Below, piece after piece: positions 1 to 9,516 of a DNA stretch of 64,000 bases (positions within the stretch are counted from its first letter, which is position 1; the number at the start of each line of letters is the position of its first letter). The stretch lies in NCBI GenBank assembly GCA_016222805.1, contig JACRQG010000032.1, forward strand, positions 124,001-188,000, given 5' to 3'. The position numbers and the translations under genes are program-made. The notes beneath the pieces are model-generated. The model made no database searches. It had not been told where the DNA came from and was given only the letters and a program-made list of their open reading frames with translations. The DNA comes from Verrucomicrobiota bacterium. GTDB taxonomy: Bacteria; Verrucomicrobiota; Verrucomicrobiia; Opitutales; Opitutaceae.

Positions 1-2409
1 CGACGGCAGGACCAGCCGCCGTTCCGGCGCATAGGCCCCGCGTTCATCGGGGGAATAAACAAACAGCCCCACGGTGCGCGTGGTTTCGCCGTGGTAGTTG
101 CTGAACAGCACGTCGAGTTGGCCGCGGGCGCGGGTGTCGGCCACCGCCACCCAGTGGCCGCCGAAAGTTGGAAGGGCCGTGCGATCCTCGAGCCGGAACT
201 TGCCGCCCCGGTTCCAGTAGATCGCCGAGTCGATCGCATTGCGCCGGCCGGTCATTTCCCGGTAGTGCGTGGCGACAACCTCGGGCCGGCCGTCGTTGTC
301 CAGGTCCGCCACGGTCAGTCGCTGAATTTGGAAATCGGAGGCCACCCGCTGCGCCCGCCCGAGGTCCGGCCGTCCGGCTCCATCCACCGGACAAGACAAC
401 CAGCCGCCGCGCCCGCCCAGGACGAGATCGAGTTTCCCGTCGCCGTCGAGATCCGCCACTGCCGAAGCGAGGATGGGCAGGCCGGGTTTGTAGAATTCGG
501 CCGCGGCCAACCCGTCCGGCGTGCCCCGCAAAATCGCGAGGTTGCGGCCTTCGCCGTCGATCAACCCGACGATCAGGTCGAGGCGGCCGTCGCGATTCAG
601 GTCCGCCAGCGTGGTGGTGTAGCCGCGAGACGGCAGCGGCCAGCGGCGGACGTCGCGCAGTTGCCGATCGCGCCCGAGTCGTGCCACGGCTACTCCGCCA
701 AACTCGGTGAAGGCGATGGCGGCCTGCCCCTCGTCGAAGAGATCACCCGCGCTCGAACTGAACCCGGTGGTGAGCGGGATGCGGGTCAGCGTGCCGCTGT
801 GAAAACTCCGGTGCGGGTTGCCCCAGTGCACGAACGAGTCGATGGGGCCGCCGCGGTAGGATCGGCCGCTGTTACGGTTGGCGATAAACAGATCCGGCAC
901 GCGGTCGCGGTTCAGATCCCCGATGGCAACCGACACCGCACCGAAACTCGTCAGCTCCGTGCGCCGCGCGACGGCGAAACCGTCCGCGCCTCCCCAGTAG
1001 AGGTAGCTGGGCACATCGAAGGTGGCGTGATCCTGACTGTTTGCGAAAGCGAGATCGATGAAACCGTCTCCGTTCAGATCGCCTGCTCGCACCGCCGTGG
1101 CGTTCAGCACCGGCAGCTCGGCGCGGCGGTCGGCCGCAAATCCCCCGGCCGAGTTCCAGTAAACGCGTGCCGCCGCCTCGGTCTGGTCCCGCCGGTGGGC
1201 GGCAAAGCCCGTGACGGCGAGATCCACCCGTCCGTCCCGATTCAGATCGACGGCCACAACCGAGAGCGGCCCCTGGGCCGGCAAGGTGCGACGCTCCCAG
1301 GCGGCGAAGTCGCGGCCGCGGTTGAGGAGCAGTTCGAGTGCTTCCCCGCCGGCCGCCACTGCGAGATCGAGGCGTCCATCGCCATCGAGGTCGGCCACGG
1401 CGAGTTCACCGGCAATGCCGTCGACGAAGCCGCGGCCTGTGACCGAGATCTCCTGCACGCGCTCGGTGGAATACCCCCGGACGTCACGGAAGTAGACGCG
1501 CACGGAAGGCCAGTCGCCACCCTGCAGGAAGACCACGTCCAGGCGTCCGTCGCCGTCCAGGTCGGCAATTTTCACGTCGACGGCATGCCGGGTCGGGAGA
1601 TCCGTCACCCGCTCGAGGGCGAATCCGTCCTCGTGCTGCCAATAAATGCGCGAGCGCGCGGTGGCGCCGGAGACGAGGGGCGGCGCTGCGGCGGCCCGCG
1701 GTCCGGCCGAGGCAAACACGGTGTCGTCCTCCTTCCCCATGTTGGCGATCACGAGGTCGGGCCGGCCATTGCCGTCGAGGTCGGCCACGGCGAGGCCGGT
1801 GGCGGACTCGGTGGGAAAGTCGGAACGCCGCGTCGCGGAGTACCCCTGGTCGGTGCCCCAGTAGACGAACACCGGGAAGTGATCGTGGGTGGAGCCGTGG
1901 ATGAAGTTGGCAAACAGGATCTCCGGGCGGCCATCACCGTCCAGATCCGCGATCAGGCTGCGCCCGCCGCCCATGGACGGGAGGAAGTCGACGCGGCCCT
2001 GGGCCGCCCGCAACCAGGCGATCTTCTCAAAGGCACCGGCCTCGGTGGAGGCGGTGGGGAGCAGGGAACGGAAGCCGTCGACTGGGTGTTGGTAGTAGAT
2101 CAGGCTGTCGGAGTTCTCGTAGGGGCTGTGATCGTTGTTGATCACGAGATCGGCCAGGCCGTCGCGATCGAGATCGAACCAGTTGATGAGCTTCAGCTCG
2201 CCGCGGGCGGAAACAAAGAGGTTCTGGCCGGCGTTGCCCAATTCCCCCCGGGAAAGCTCGGCAAAGCCGGAGTGGCGGAAAACGGTCTCGGCCGCGGGGA
2301 GCGGGAGTGAGGCGAAAGCCAGGGAGACTGCGCCGACCAGGCCAAGGCAGGTCTCACGCCAAGGCGCGAAGGCGCGAAGGGCGCGGGAGCATGGGTTCGA
2401 TTCCCTCAT
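1..2409 (-). CDS. FG-GAP/VCBS repeat secreted protein, 3' end cut by window edge
   Basis: The minus strand is open from the ATG at 2409 to the left edge (803 codons visible). It carries many repeats of the type ADLDGDGRxDLV, for example around 2170, 1925, 1550, 1390 and 590; these are the calcium-binding FG-GAP/VCBS repeats that build beta-propellers in secreted or surface proteins. A signal peptide is visible: basic start, hydrophobic LGLVGAVSLAFASLPL, then a PAA/ET cleavage site. The start is supported by AAGGA placed 8 nt upstream of the ATG. Ligand and function cannot be told from the sequence. The long open frame on the plus strand here is its antisense shadow. Confidence 0.85.
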   Translation of the reverse strand, partial: MRESNPCSRALRAFAPWRETCLGLVGAVSLAFASLPLPAAETVFRHSGFAELSRGELGNAGQNLFVSARGELKLINWFDLDRDGLADLVINNDHSPYENSDSLIYYQHPVDGFRSLLPTASTEAGAFEKIAWLRAAQGRVDFLPSMGGGRSLIADLDGDGRPEILFANFIHGSTHDHFPVFVYWGTDQGYSATRRSDFPTESATGLAVADLDGNGRPDLVIANMGKEDDTVFASAGPRAAAAPPLVSGATARSRIYWQHEDGFALERVTDLPTRHAVDVKIADLDGDGRLDVVFLQGGDWPSVRVYFRDVRGYSTERVQEISVTGRGFVDGIAGELAVADLDGDGRLDLAVAAGGEALELLLNRGRDFAAWERRTLPAQGPLSVVAVDLNRDGRVDLAVTGFAAHRRDQTEAAARVYWNSAGGFAADRRAELPVLNATAVRAGDLNGDGFIDLAFANSQDHATFDVPSYLYWGGADGFAVARRTELTSFGAVSVAIGDLNRDRVPDLFIANRNSGRSYRGGPIDSFVHWGNPHRSFHSGTLTRIPLTTGFSSSAGDLFDEGQAAIAFTEFGGVAVARLGRDRQLRDVRRWPLPSRGYTTTLADLNRDGRLDLIVGLIDGEGRNLAILRGTPDGLAAAEFYKPGLPILASAVADLDGDGKLDLVLGGRGGWLSCPVDGAGRPDLGRAQRVASDFQIQRLTVADLDNDGRPEVVATHYREMTGRRNAIDSAIYWNRGGKFRLEDRTALPTFGGHWVAVADTRARGQLDVLFSNYHGETTRTVGLFVYSPDERGAYAPERRLVLPS

Positions 2410-2468
2410 GCCCGGAGTCCTTGGATCCCGACACTCGCGGTGCACACGTTTCGTTTCCCAAACCAGGG

Positions 2469-2540
2469 AACTACGGATGGACACCAAGGAGCACCCATGA
2501 AGCTGACACCATCTGGTCCATTCGTGTTCATTCGTGGTTA
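2469..2540. repeat. Long-palindrome repeat with AACYACGRATG...CATTCGTGGTT ends (short copy)
   Basis: The left arm AACTACGGATGGACACCAAG is answered by a right arm ending CATTCGTGGTTA, making a 72-bp imperfect palindrome just upstream of the FG-GAP gene. Two longer elements with the same ends lie at 35576-35701 and 49785-49905. It is non-coding and could be a REP-like or MITE-like element. Confidence 0.55.
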
Positions 2541-2584
2541 AGGAAGGTCCGCGGCGTTGCCTGCCTAGCCCGGATAAGTCACTC

Positions 2585-2825
2585 CCTCGAATGCAGCTTG
2601 GACACACCCCGTCGCTGGCGCGACACCCCTCTCGAGCCGGAACGATGCAGTCGGGCTGACGCACCTGCGGGAGTCCACTGACGAAACGGTGACCTGTGGG
2701 CGGGGCGACCGCGCCCCGCTCCGCGACGAGGTCGTCGCGGCTACATTGCTGCGGTGCACGTCGACTTCGACTGCATCGTTCCGGCAGGGCGGGGTGTGTT
2801 GCTTCGCAGATGCACTCGAATGTGG
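2585..2825. repeat. Hairpin-rich intergenic element (REP/BIME-like)
   Basis: This fills most of the 441-bp gap between the receptor stop and the FG-GAP start. A 17-bp perfect inverted repeat (CCGGAACGATGCAGTCG at 2637-2653 and its complement at 2768-2784) encloses two back-to-back hairpins. The first has an 8-bp stem, 2700-2707 with 2712-2719; the second has a 9-bp stem, 2721-2729 with 2732-2740. Outer sequences (ACACACCCC near 2603 and GGGGTGTGT near 2791) extend the symmetry. It may act as a terminator or mRNA stabiliser between two minus-strand genes. No coding frame here looks real. Confidence 0.6.
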
Positions 2826-2850
2826 CATCGAAAAGTGCGATGAATGCAGG

Positions 2851-5800
2851 CTAGAACGTGCCTTTCACGCCCATGGTCCAGAGGGCGCCGTAGTAGGTGT
2901 AGGTGCGCGGGCGGGTGTAGGCGGGAGCGTTGGCGGAGATGGTGACCAGCGGCCGCGGCTCGTTGGCGAGGTTGCGCACCGAGGCGTAGAGCGCGAACCG
3001 CTTGTGGAAGCGGTACTCGATGTTGGCGTCCTGCACCATGCGCGTGTCCTGGGCGTCGTAGGTGCCGGGCGGCACGGACGCGCTGACGTTGGTGAGCGCG
3101 GCGCGCTGGCGGGCGATGCGAGAGACATTGTAGCGCACGAGGAAACGGCTGGAGGCGAAACTGGCGCCCCAATTCAGGACGCGCGGCGAGTAGCCGGAGA
3201 ATTCATCCACGCCCGATCCGGTGAGGCGCAGGTGGGTGCCGTTCAGCCAGAATTGGACGCCACGGGTCCACTTCGGCAGGGCGGTGAAAGGCTTGAGGGA
3301 CTGGCGCCAGCTCCACTCGAGGCCGTTGGTCCGGACGGAATTGTTGGAATTCTCCGTCGTGATCACGTCGTAGTCGAGGTAGTCGTCCGACAGCCCCATT
3401 TCGGCGAGCAGCGCCGGCGTGGCGTCGGAACGGCGCGACGTGAAGAAGCCGGTAATATCCTTGCGGAACAGGCTCACCGCGATGGTCGCGCCCTTCACGC
3501 TGTAGGATTCGAAGCTGAGGTCGAAGTTGTCGGCCGTCCAGGGCTCGAGGCCGGCGTTGGTGGTGGTGATGGTGCGGTTGGCCTCGACGGCGCCGGGATC
3601 GGTGATGGAGCGCGACGGGATGATGAAGTTGAGGTCCGGCCGGCCAATCGTGGCGGCGTAGGCGGCGCGGGCGACGAAGTTCTCACTGAACGAATAGCTG
3701 GCGTTCACGCTGGGATACACGTCGGCGTAGTGTTTCTTCGCGAAGGCCGCGCGCTCCTTGTACTGGAGCTTCGCGAGGGCCAGCGTGTCGGTCGTCACGC
3801 GGATCGGCCGGCCGGCGGCGTCGCGGATCAGGTTACCTTGGGCGTCCTGCTGGTAGGTGGCGCGAATGTCGTTGAGGCCGCCGGCGCCCTCGTCGTCCGT
3901 GCGTTCATAGCGGGCGCCGGCGACGAGCCAGAGGCGGTTGTCGAAGAGCTTGGCATCGGCGCGGAGATACCCCGCCGAAATTGTCTCCTTCAGTTCCTGC
4001 GAGCCGTTGACGCGCGAGGTGTGGTAGGACGCCTCGTTCAGGACGAAGTAAGAGGGGTTGGCCTCGTACAGCGCATAGACCTTGCGTGGATCGATCCACT
4101 TCACGCGGTCGCCGTTGCGGAAGGTTCGGACGCCGGAATAGGACCAGTTGATGAGATCGTAGTTGCCGACGAGGCGCTCGGGCGCAGTGGCGGCAAAGGT
4201 GGGCCGGAAGCTCCAAGAGCGGGTTTCGACGCGGATATCCCGCTCGGCTTTCGAATAGTCGAAGCCGGCCTTCAGGAGCACCGGCAGGCTCAGGCCCAGC
4301 GGTCGGCTCGCATTCAGCTTCAGCGTCGTGAGGTCGCTCTTCATGATCGGCTCCTGCGGAGAGGTGACGCTGTTGAGGGTGTAGAGCTGTCCGTCGGTGA
4401 TATCAATCGGCTGGCCGGCGCGGGTGGCGCGAACCACGGGAGGCGTGCCGAGGCGTTGCTGACCGAAGTTGTCCGCGCGCAGCACAAGGCCGGTGAGGTT
4501 GGCACTGACGGTCCCGAAGAAGTCGGCGCCGGGTTGCGCGCTCAGGGTTTCGCGGCGCGAATGGGAATGGGCCACGGTGGCCTCGGTCTTCCACCCATTG
4601 AAGTCACCCCGGTGTCCGAGGGCGCCGTGGCGCGTGGACTTGATCTGCTCCCGGTAGGTGTTCGCCAGGGTCGTCGTTCCCGCGCCCACCCCGGCGGCGT
4701 TGGCGGGAGCCCCCTGGGTGAAGTTCTCGCCGCCCGTAGCGCCAGCCCCGTAGGCCTGCGTGAATGTGCCGATGCGCGTGTGCACCACGTCCGTGGTGTA
4801 CTGGAAATTGGCGAAGAACGAGTGCCCGGGCAGCGGACGCCAGTCGGCGCGCACCGAGGCGACGTCGCGATCGCGCACCGCAATCTGGGCAGCGATGGCG
4901 CTCTGCGTCTGGACGAGCGTGACGCGGTTCCACGTCGGCACGAGGTTGTCCTTGTCCTCCCAGCGTGCGTTCTGGCCGAGGCTGAAGGTGAGCGCGAGTT
5001 TGCTGCTGATCGGCCGCGTGTAGGTGAGATCGTAGCCGGGGCGGAAGTGCGGCCCGTCGGTGCCCTTGTCGGCGCCGCCCACCTTGAACAGCTCGCGTCC
5101 GAGCGACGTGATGGGCTCGATGGTGGTGAGCAGGCCGAACAGGCTGTAGTTGAGTTGCGGATCGCGCCGGGCAAAGCCGCTCTTGCCGACCACGTTGATC
5201 ATCCCGCCCACCGCGTTGGCCGGCATGTCGGGCGTCGGCACCTTGGTCACCTCGATCCGATCCATGTTGGCGACGTTGGAGGCGGAGAACACGGCGCCGC
5301 GGGTCGAGGGCGAGTCGGTCGAAAGCTCGACGCCATCCACGGTGAGGATGGTGCCGCTGCCGGGCATGCCGCGGATCGTGGCTTCGCCGGGAATCGCGGG
5401 GCTCATCGAAACCTGGATTCCGGGCACGAACTTCAGGAACTCCCCGGGGTTGCCGTCGCCAAGGTCGCCGAATTCCTCAAAGGCGACGACGTTCTTGATG
5501 TTGGGAGCAATGCGCTGCTCCTGCAGGGCGGCGGACTGCGCGCTGAGCTCGCGTTCGGCCACCGTGAAGGTGTCGAGCACGATGGCCTGGTCGCGCGGGA
5601 CGCCGGCGGTCGAGGGCGCGAGGGCTTCGCGGGCACCGAGGTCGAAGTCCTGGCGGGCGGTCTGGCCAGCGGCGACGCGCACGCGGGCGGATTGCTGGCC
5701 GAGGCCGGCGACCGAAGCCCGGACGGTGACTTCACCCGCGGGCACGCCGGCCAGACGAAACTCACCGGCCTCATCCGTGAAGGTCTCGAGGGCCGTGCCG

Positions 5801-5973
5801 TCGACGACGACGCGCACCTGCTTCAGGTTGTTGCCGGCGGCGGCATGAATCACGCGACCGACGATCGTGCCAGCGGCCGTCACTTGCGCAGTGAGGTGGG
5901 GATTCAGCAGCAGCGCGAGGGCGAGCGCCACCAGGGGGAGCAGGGTACGGAAGGGATGCTTGGTCGGATTCAT
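2851..5973 (-). CDS. TonB-dependent receptor with N-terminal carboxypeptidase-like domain
   Basis: A 1040-residue outer-membrane receptor that would take up a ligand using TonB energy. Signal peptide (residues 1-30, LLPLVALALALLLNP core, cleavage near TAQ), then a carboxypeptidase-regulatory-like beta-sandwich (about 35-110, GTIVGRVIHAAAGNNL), a plug domain (about 150-280, with GMPGSGTILTVDGVEL and GGMINVVGKS) and a 22-strand barrel ending in the usual aromatic terminus GVKGTF. It resembles the receptor at 39421-42573 (shared APNIKNVVA-type stretch before the plug), so the two are probably paralogues. The substrate is unknown. It stands alone, downstream of the sialidase-like gene on the same strand, with a GC-rich hairpin (6042-6062) between them. 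Confidence 0.93.
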   Translation of the reverse strand: MNPTKHPFRTLLPLVALALALLLNPHLTAQVTAAGTIVGRVIHAAAGNNLKQVRVVVDGTALETFTDEAGEFRLAGVPAGEVTVRASVAGLGQQSARVRVAAGQTARQDFDLGAREALAPSTAGVPRDQAIVLDTFTVAERELSAQSAALQEQRIAPNIKNVVAFEEFGDLGDGNPGEFLKFVPGIQVSMSPAIPGEATIRGMPGSGTILTVDGVELSTDSPSTRGAVFSASNVANMDRIEVTKVPTPDMPANAVGGMINVVGKSGFARRDPQLNYSLFGLLTTIEPITSLGRELFKVGGADKGTDGPHFRPGYDLTYTRPISSKLALTFSLGQNARWEDKDNLVPTWNRVTLVQTQSAIAAQIAVRDRDVASVRADWRPLPGHSFFANFQYTTDVVHTRIGTFTQAYGAGATGGENFTQGAPANAAGVGAGTTTLANTYREQIKSTRHGALGHRGDFNGWKTEATVAHSHSRRETLSAQPGADFFGTVSANLTGLVLRADNFGQQRLGTPPVVRATRAGQPIDITDGQLYTLNSVTSPQEPIMKSDLTTLKLNASRPLGLSLPVLLKAGFDYSKAERDIRVETRSWSFRPTFAATAPERLVGNYDLINWSYSGVRTFRNGDRVKWIDPRKVYALYEANPSYFVLNEASYHTSRVNGSQELKETISAGYLRADAKLFDNRLWLVAGARYERTDDEGAGGLNDIRATYQQDAQGNLIRDAAGRPIRVTTDTLALAKLQYKERAAFAKKHYADVYPSVNASYSFSENFVARAAYAATIGRPDLNFIIPSRSITDPGAVEANRTITTTNAGLEPWTADNFDLSFESYSVKGATIAVSLFRKDITGFFTSRRSDATPALLAEMGLSDDYLDYDVITTENSNNSVRTNGLEWSWRQSLKPFTALPKWTRGVQFWLNGTHLRLTGSGVDEFSGYSPRVLNWGASFASSRFLVRYNVSRIARQRAALTNVSASVPPGTYDAQDTRMVQDANIEYRFHKRFALYASVRNLANEPRPLVTISANAPAYTRPRTYTYYGALWTMGVKGTF

Positions 5974-6041
5974 GGCGGAAAGGGAGTCGATCGGATTACC
6001 CGAGTTGTCGGGCCGTGTCGCCGGGCGCGAAGACCCCGGGT

Positions 6042-6062
6042 GCCGGCCTCCCCGCGGCCGGC
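6042..6062 (-). terminator. GC-rich hairpin after the sialidase-like gene
   Basis: GCCGGCC (6042-6048) pairs perfectly with GGCCGGC (6056-6062) across a 7-nt loop, just downstream of the sialidase-like stop in the direction of transcription. There is no U-tract, so intrinsic termination is uncertain. Confidence 0.3.
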
Positions 6063-6115
6063 TGCCGCCAGGGCGGTACGGGTGTCGCGGCGCAAGCTTC
6101 GGCTGGGGGGCGCGA

Positions 6116-7291
6116 TCATTTCCAGGGGTTCCGCCAGCGGGTGACTTCCACGCCGGTGATTCCCTCGCGCGTGAGGTAGTAGGCGGTCACGAGTGTGCCA
6201 TCGGGCAACTCGGTCGTGAGCGGATAGCCGTTGTCGCCGGGCCGGCCACCGCCGTCGGCGCGCAGGGAAACGATGTCCTGCTCCCGCCAGGTGCGGCCAT
6301 GATCCCGGCTCAGCGCCGCGCGAATGCCGATCGGCGGGTCGCGAAAGCCATAGGTGCAGAGGAGCGTGCCATCGCGCAGGCGCAGGAGGTGCGGAGGGTG
6401 TCCGTGCAGCGGAGTCTCCTCGGCGCGCGACCAGGTGCGGCCGCGGTCGGAGGAGCGGGTGGTCCACATCTTCGTGCCCAGCGCGGGCTCCGTGCGCATC
6501 ATCGCGATGACGTCTCCATTGGCCGCCTCGACCAGGGCGGTTTCCCCGAAGCTGCGCTTCTTCTCCGGATCGGCGGCCAGCGTGAGGAAATCCCAGGTGG
6601 CGCCGTCATCCTCGCTGCGGAGGAGCCACGCCTCATAGAAACGAACGTTGGCCGTGGGCCGGCCGTAGACCGCGCACAGCAGGGTGCGGGCATCGAGGCG
6701 CAGGTCGGTGGCGGGATCGAGAAATCCCATGATCAACGCCTTCGGTGGCACCGGAATCTCGGTGTGCTGCCATGTGGCGCCGCCGTCCTCGCTGGTGCGC
6801 ACGTAGCAGCCGTAGGCGTAGGTGACGCGCCCGTCGGGCGAGTTGCGCACCTCGATGCCGCGCGCCTCGAACTCCCCGCGCCGTGCGGCCTCGACATATC
6901 GCCAGGCGTGCGCGCCGGGATTCACGTACCGGCCGGGGCGCGTCGAGCCGGTGGCCCAGGCCGGGTTGGGCACTTCGCGCGTGGTGCGCTGCCAGGTGCG
7001 GCCGCCGTCCGTCGAGGTGAAACGCATCGTCTCGCGGCGCGGCTCGAGGTGGCTCGAGGTGACGCCCGCACCAAAGTGCACGTACAAGGTGGGGGCGGCA
7101 TCCGGCAGCTGGTAGAACACCGGAAAGGCGGAGTACTGGCCGGCCTGCCGATAAACGACGATGTGTTCGGCGCCGGGGACCACGGCGGGAACCGAACCGG
7201 CCGCCGCCACCAGCGGGCCGGCGAGCCCGAGCAGCGCCCGGAGCGGGCCGGCCGGGAAGAACCGGCGGGCGGAGGACAGGGGCGCGCGCAT
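6116..7291 (-). CDS. BNR/Asp-box sialidase-family glycosidase, exported
   Basis: A 391-residue six-bladed-propeller type hydrolase. At least five Asp-boxes are visible in order: STDGGRTWQ, TSEDGGATW, SEDDGATW, SSDRGRTW and SRDHGRTW. Also seen are HPPHLLRLRDGTLL and DNGYPLTTELPDGT, common in bacterial sialidase-like (BNR_2) proteins. The N-terminus has a hydrophobic stretch (LRALLGLAGPLVAAAG) that fits a signal peptide, so it should act in the periplasm. Its ATG shares one base with the stop of the upstream receptor (TGATG), so the two are translationally coupled. The family name does not fix the substrate: true sialidase, rhamnosidase or other glycosidases use this fold, and I could not place a clear FRIP motif. 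Confidence 0.85.
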   Translation of the reverse strand: MRAPLSSARRFFPAGPLRALLGLAGPLVAAAGSVPAVVPGAEHIVVYRQAGQYSAFPVFYQLPDAAPTLYVHFGAGVTSSHLEPRRETMRFTSTDGGRTWQRTTREVPNPAWATGSTRPGRYVNPGAHAWRYVEAARRGEFEARGIEVRNSPDGRVTYAYGCYVRTSEDGGATWQHTEIPVPPKALIMGFLDPATDLRLDARTLLCAVYGRPTANVRFYEAWLLRSEDDGATWDFLTLAADPEKKRSFGETALVEAANGDVIAMMRTEPALGTKMWTTRSSDRGRTWSRAEETPLHGHPPHLLRLRDGTLLCTYGFRDPPIGIRAALSRDHGRTWREQDIVSLRADGGGRPGDNGYPLTTELPDGTLVTAYYLTREGITGVEVTRWRNPWK

Positions 7292-9450
7292 CAGAAGGAA
7301 CGCGAGATTCGGAACCGGAAGTTGCGCTGGGGCAGCGTGCTCACGATGTTCCGGTTGACGGAGGTGTACTCGTCGTCGGCGTTCGCGAGGTTGTAGACGT
7401 TCAGTTGGAAGGTGTACTGCCCGCGGCGATAGGAGACGAAGGCGTCCATCGTGTGGTAGGCCTCCAGAAAGAAGCTGTTGGCGGTGTCGCCCGGGCGCTC
7501 GTCGTAATAGAGGTACGCCAGCCCGAGCGCCAGGTTCTTGAGCCGTCCCCGCATGAACTCATAGCGCGTCAGCACGCTGTACTGGACGTCCGGCAGGCTG
7601 CGCGTGTAGATGCTGCCGAGGTTGTTCACGTTCATGTAGGTGTAGCTCAGGCTCAGATGCAGCCCGGCGGCGGGCGCGATGCCGGTTTCGAGTTCGTAGC
7701 CGGTGATTTCATCGCCCGGAACCTGCTGCCGCCAGCCGAGGCTCGCGAGCGCGGGATCGGTATGCAGGATGATCCGGTTGAGTTCGCGCCGGCGATACAC
7801 GTTGGCCAGGGAGGAGATCTTGCCGTCCAGGAGATCCAGCTTGAGACCGACCTCCTCGCTGCGGGAGACGTTCGGGGCAAAGAGGGATCCGTCCGGCTGC
7901 ACGCCGCTGTTGGGCGTGAAGATCTCGGAGCGGCTGACGTAGGCGGAGATTCCCTTCGCCACCTTGAACACACCGCCGAGCACCGATTCCGGATCGCTCC
8001 GGTTGTTCGTCTTGTTGCTGGTCGTCCTGACGCCGGTCACCCGGTTCAAACCGGTGTTCGGGCCGCTCTCGTCGTAGCGGATGCCCGCCTGCAGAATGAG
8101 CCGATCCCGGAAAAAGTACGCCTGCTCCTGGAGCGAGAGCGACAGGCTCTTGCTCTCGCTGGTGGTCGAGGAACTGAGGAAGATCGACGCCGGCTGCCCG
8201 CCGTAGACGGGATTGAAGATGTCGAGGAGCGGCAGCACGTTGGTCGTGTTGCCGGTCGTGCTGCGGCCGAGGTATTGGGTGGCCCCGCTTTCGCCTTCCG
8301 CGTATCTGCCGTAGGCGAGCAGCTTGTGCCGGGTCGGGCCGAGCGGGAAGTTCCACACCGAGTCGATCGACACGTTCCTCGACTTGTTTGGGTTGAACGC
8401 ATTTCGCCAGCTGCGCTGCATCTGCCGCGCATTGATCATGTCCCGGGGGATGGCCGTGAACTCCGTGTTCAGGTAGTCGAGATCCGAAGCGGTGAGCCGG
8501 GCCGACCACCAGTCGGTGAAGCGTTGGTCGATGATCAGCGTGTAACGGCGGGTCTGCTCCTGGTTGTACGAATACGGCTCGGTCGGGGAGAACGTGCGCG
8601 GGATGCCGATGTCGTTGGCCAGGACCGACGCGCGACCGGCGTTGTAGGGCGGCAGCACCCAGCTGTTGCCCCAGCCTTTGAACTTCTTGTCGTACAGGTC
8701 GCTTACCTGGAGGATCACCGACGTGCGCGGCGTGATGCGCCAGCCGAACATCGGGGCCAGGGAGCGCCGGCGACCATAATCCTCCACCCGGTCGCCCTTG
8801 CGGTCGAGGACCGATCCGATGAACCGATAGGAAAACTGCCGGTTCGATCCGAACGGCTGGGTCGTGTCGAGCGTGAGACGGAAGTACTCCCAGGAGCCGA
8901 TGTCGAAATCGATGACGCCGGCGGCGCGGTCGAAGCGCGGCTTCTTCGAGGCCCGGCTGATCACGCCCGACTTGTTGCCGTCGCCATAGATGATCGACGA
9001 AGGACCCTTGAGGAACTCCACGCGATCGAACAGCGACATGTCGAAGACGCCGGCGCTGTTCAGGCCGTCGATCGCCCCGGAAACACTGAAGCCACGGATC
9101 ATCTGGGTCGGTGCATCGGTGACTCCCGCCACGAACTTCCCGGCCTCGATCACGTCATCGGGCAACCAGTCGCGGATGTACTGCTGGTTGATGACCGAGA
9201 TCGCCTGCGGGAGCTCGTTGAGCGGGGTGTCGGTGCGCGTCGCGCCGATGGCATGCGAACTGGAGTAGCCCTTGTCCTTCGCGGTGCTGACCTCGAAGGC
9301 CGAGAGTTGCACCACCTCCCCCGGGCCGCTGCCGGAAGCGGACGGCGGGGAGACGGCCTGGGCGCGAAGGAAGACCGGAGCGGCGAGCAGACAACTCGCG
9401 AAGAGAGCGGCCCGGTGGCGGGCCGACACGAACGGGCGACGGGTGGTCAT
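7291..9450 (-). CDS. TonB-dependent receptor (FhuA/siderophore-like architecture)
   Basis: 719 residues: signal peptide (ALFASCLLAAPVFLRAQA), then VVQLSAFEVSTAKDKGY, the verrucomicrobial N-terminal stretch that may serve as TonB box, a plug (about 65-200, ELPQAISVINQQYI, MIRGFSV, LKGPSSIIYGDG) and a barrel ending FRFRISRSF. No carboxypeptidase-like extension is present. It is the first gene of a two-gene operon with the sialidase-like enzyme and is divergent from the GntR-type regulator at 9807. A near-perfect GGTATACC palindrome lies 70 bp upstream of the ATG. The context suggests uptake of a glycan fragment or sugar acid rather than iron. Confidence 0.93.
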   Translation of the reverse strand: MTTRRPFVSARHRAALFASCLLAAPVFLRAQAVSPPSASGSGPGEVVQLSAFEVSTAKDKGYSSSHAIGATRTDTPLNELPQAISVINQQYIRDWLPDDVIEAGKFVAGVTDAPTQMIRGFSVSGAIDGLNSAGVFDMSLFDRVEFLKGPSSIIYGDGNKSGVISRASKKPRFDRAAGVIDFDIGSWEYFRLTLDTTQPFGSNRQFSYRFIGSVLDRKGDRVEDYGRRRSLAPMFGWRITPRTSVILQVSDLYDKKFKGWGNSWVLPPYNAGRASVLANDIGIPRTFSPTEPYSYNQEQTRRYTLIIDQRFTDWWSARLTASDLDYLNTEFTAIPRDMINARQMQRSWRNAFNPNKSRNVSIDSVWNFPLGPTRHKLLAYGRYAEGESGATQYLGRSTTGNTTNVLPLLDIFNPVYGGQPASIFLSSSTTSESKSLSLSLQEQAYFFRDRLILQAGIRYDESGPNTGLNRVTGVRTTSNKTNNRSDPESVLGGVFKVAKGISAYVSRSEIFTPNSGVQPDGSLFAPNVSRSEEVGLKLDLLDGKISSLANVYRRRELNRIILHTDPALASLGWRQQVPGDEITGYELETGIAPAAGLHLSLSYTYMNVNNLGSIYTRSLPDVQYSVLTRYEFMRGRLKNLALGLAYLYYDERPGDTANSFFLEAYHTMDAFVSYRRGQYTFQLNVYNLANADDEYTSVNRNIVSTLPQRNFRFRISRSF

Positions 9451-9516
9451 GGTGGGGATGGGGGAGGGACACCGGCGGCGGGCGGGCCGCGAGGCGCGGA
9501 AAATCGGACCAGGTAT

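Noticed and set aside
91-2310. 739-codon plus-strand frame at the left edge
   Set aside because: It mirrors the FG-GAP repeats of the minus strand; the repeated VAIEVGHG pattern is the complement of DLDGDG codons.
2385-2420. GGTTCGATTCCC, a tRNA T-arm-like string, near 2394-2405
   Set aside because: No acceptor stem, anticodon arm or D-arm can be drawn around it, and it lies within the signal-peptide codons of the FG-GAP gene.
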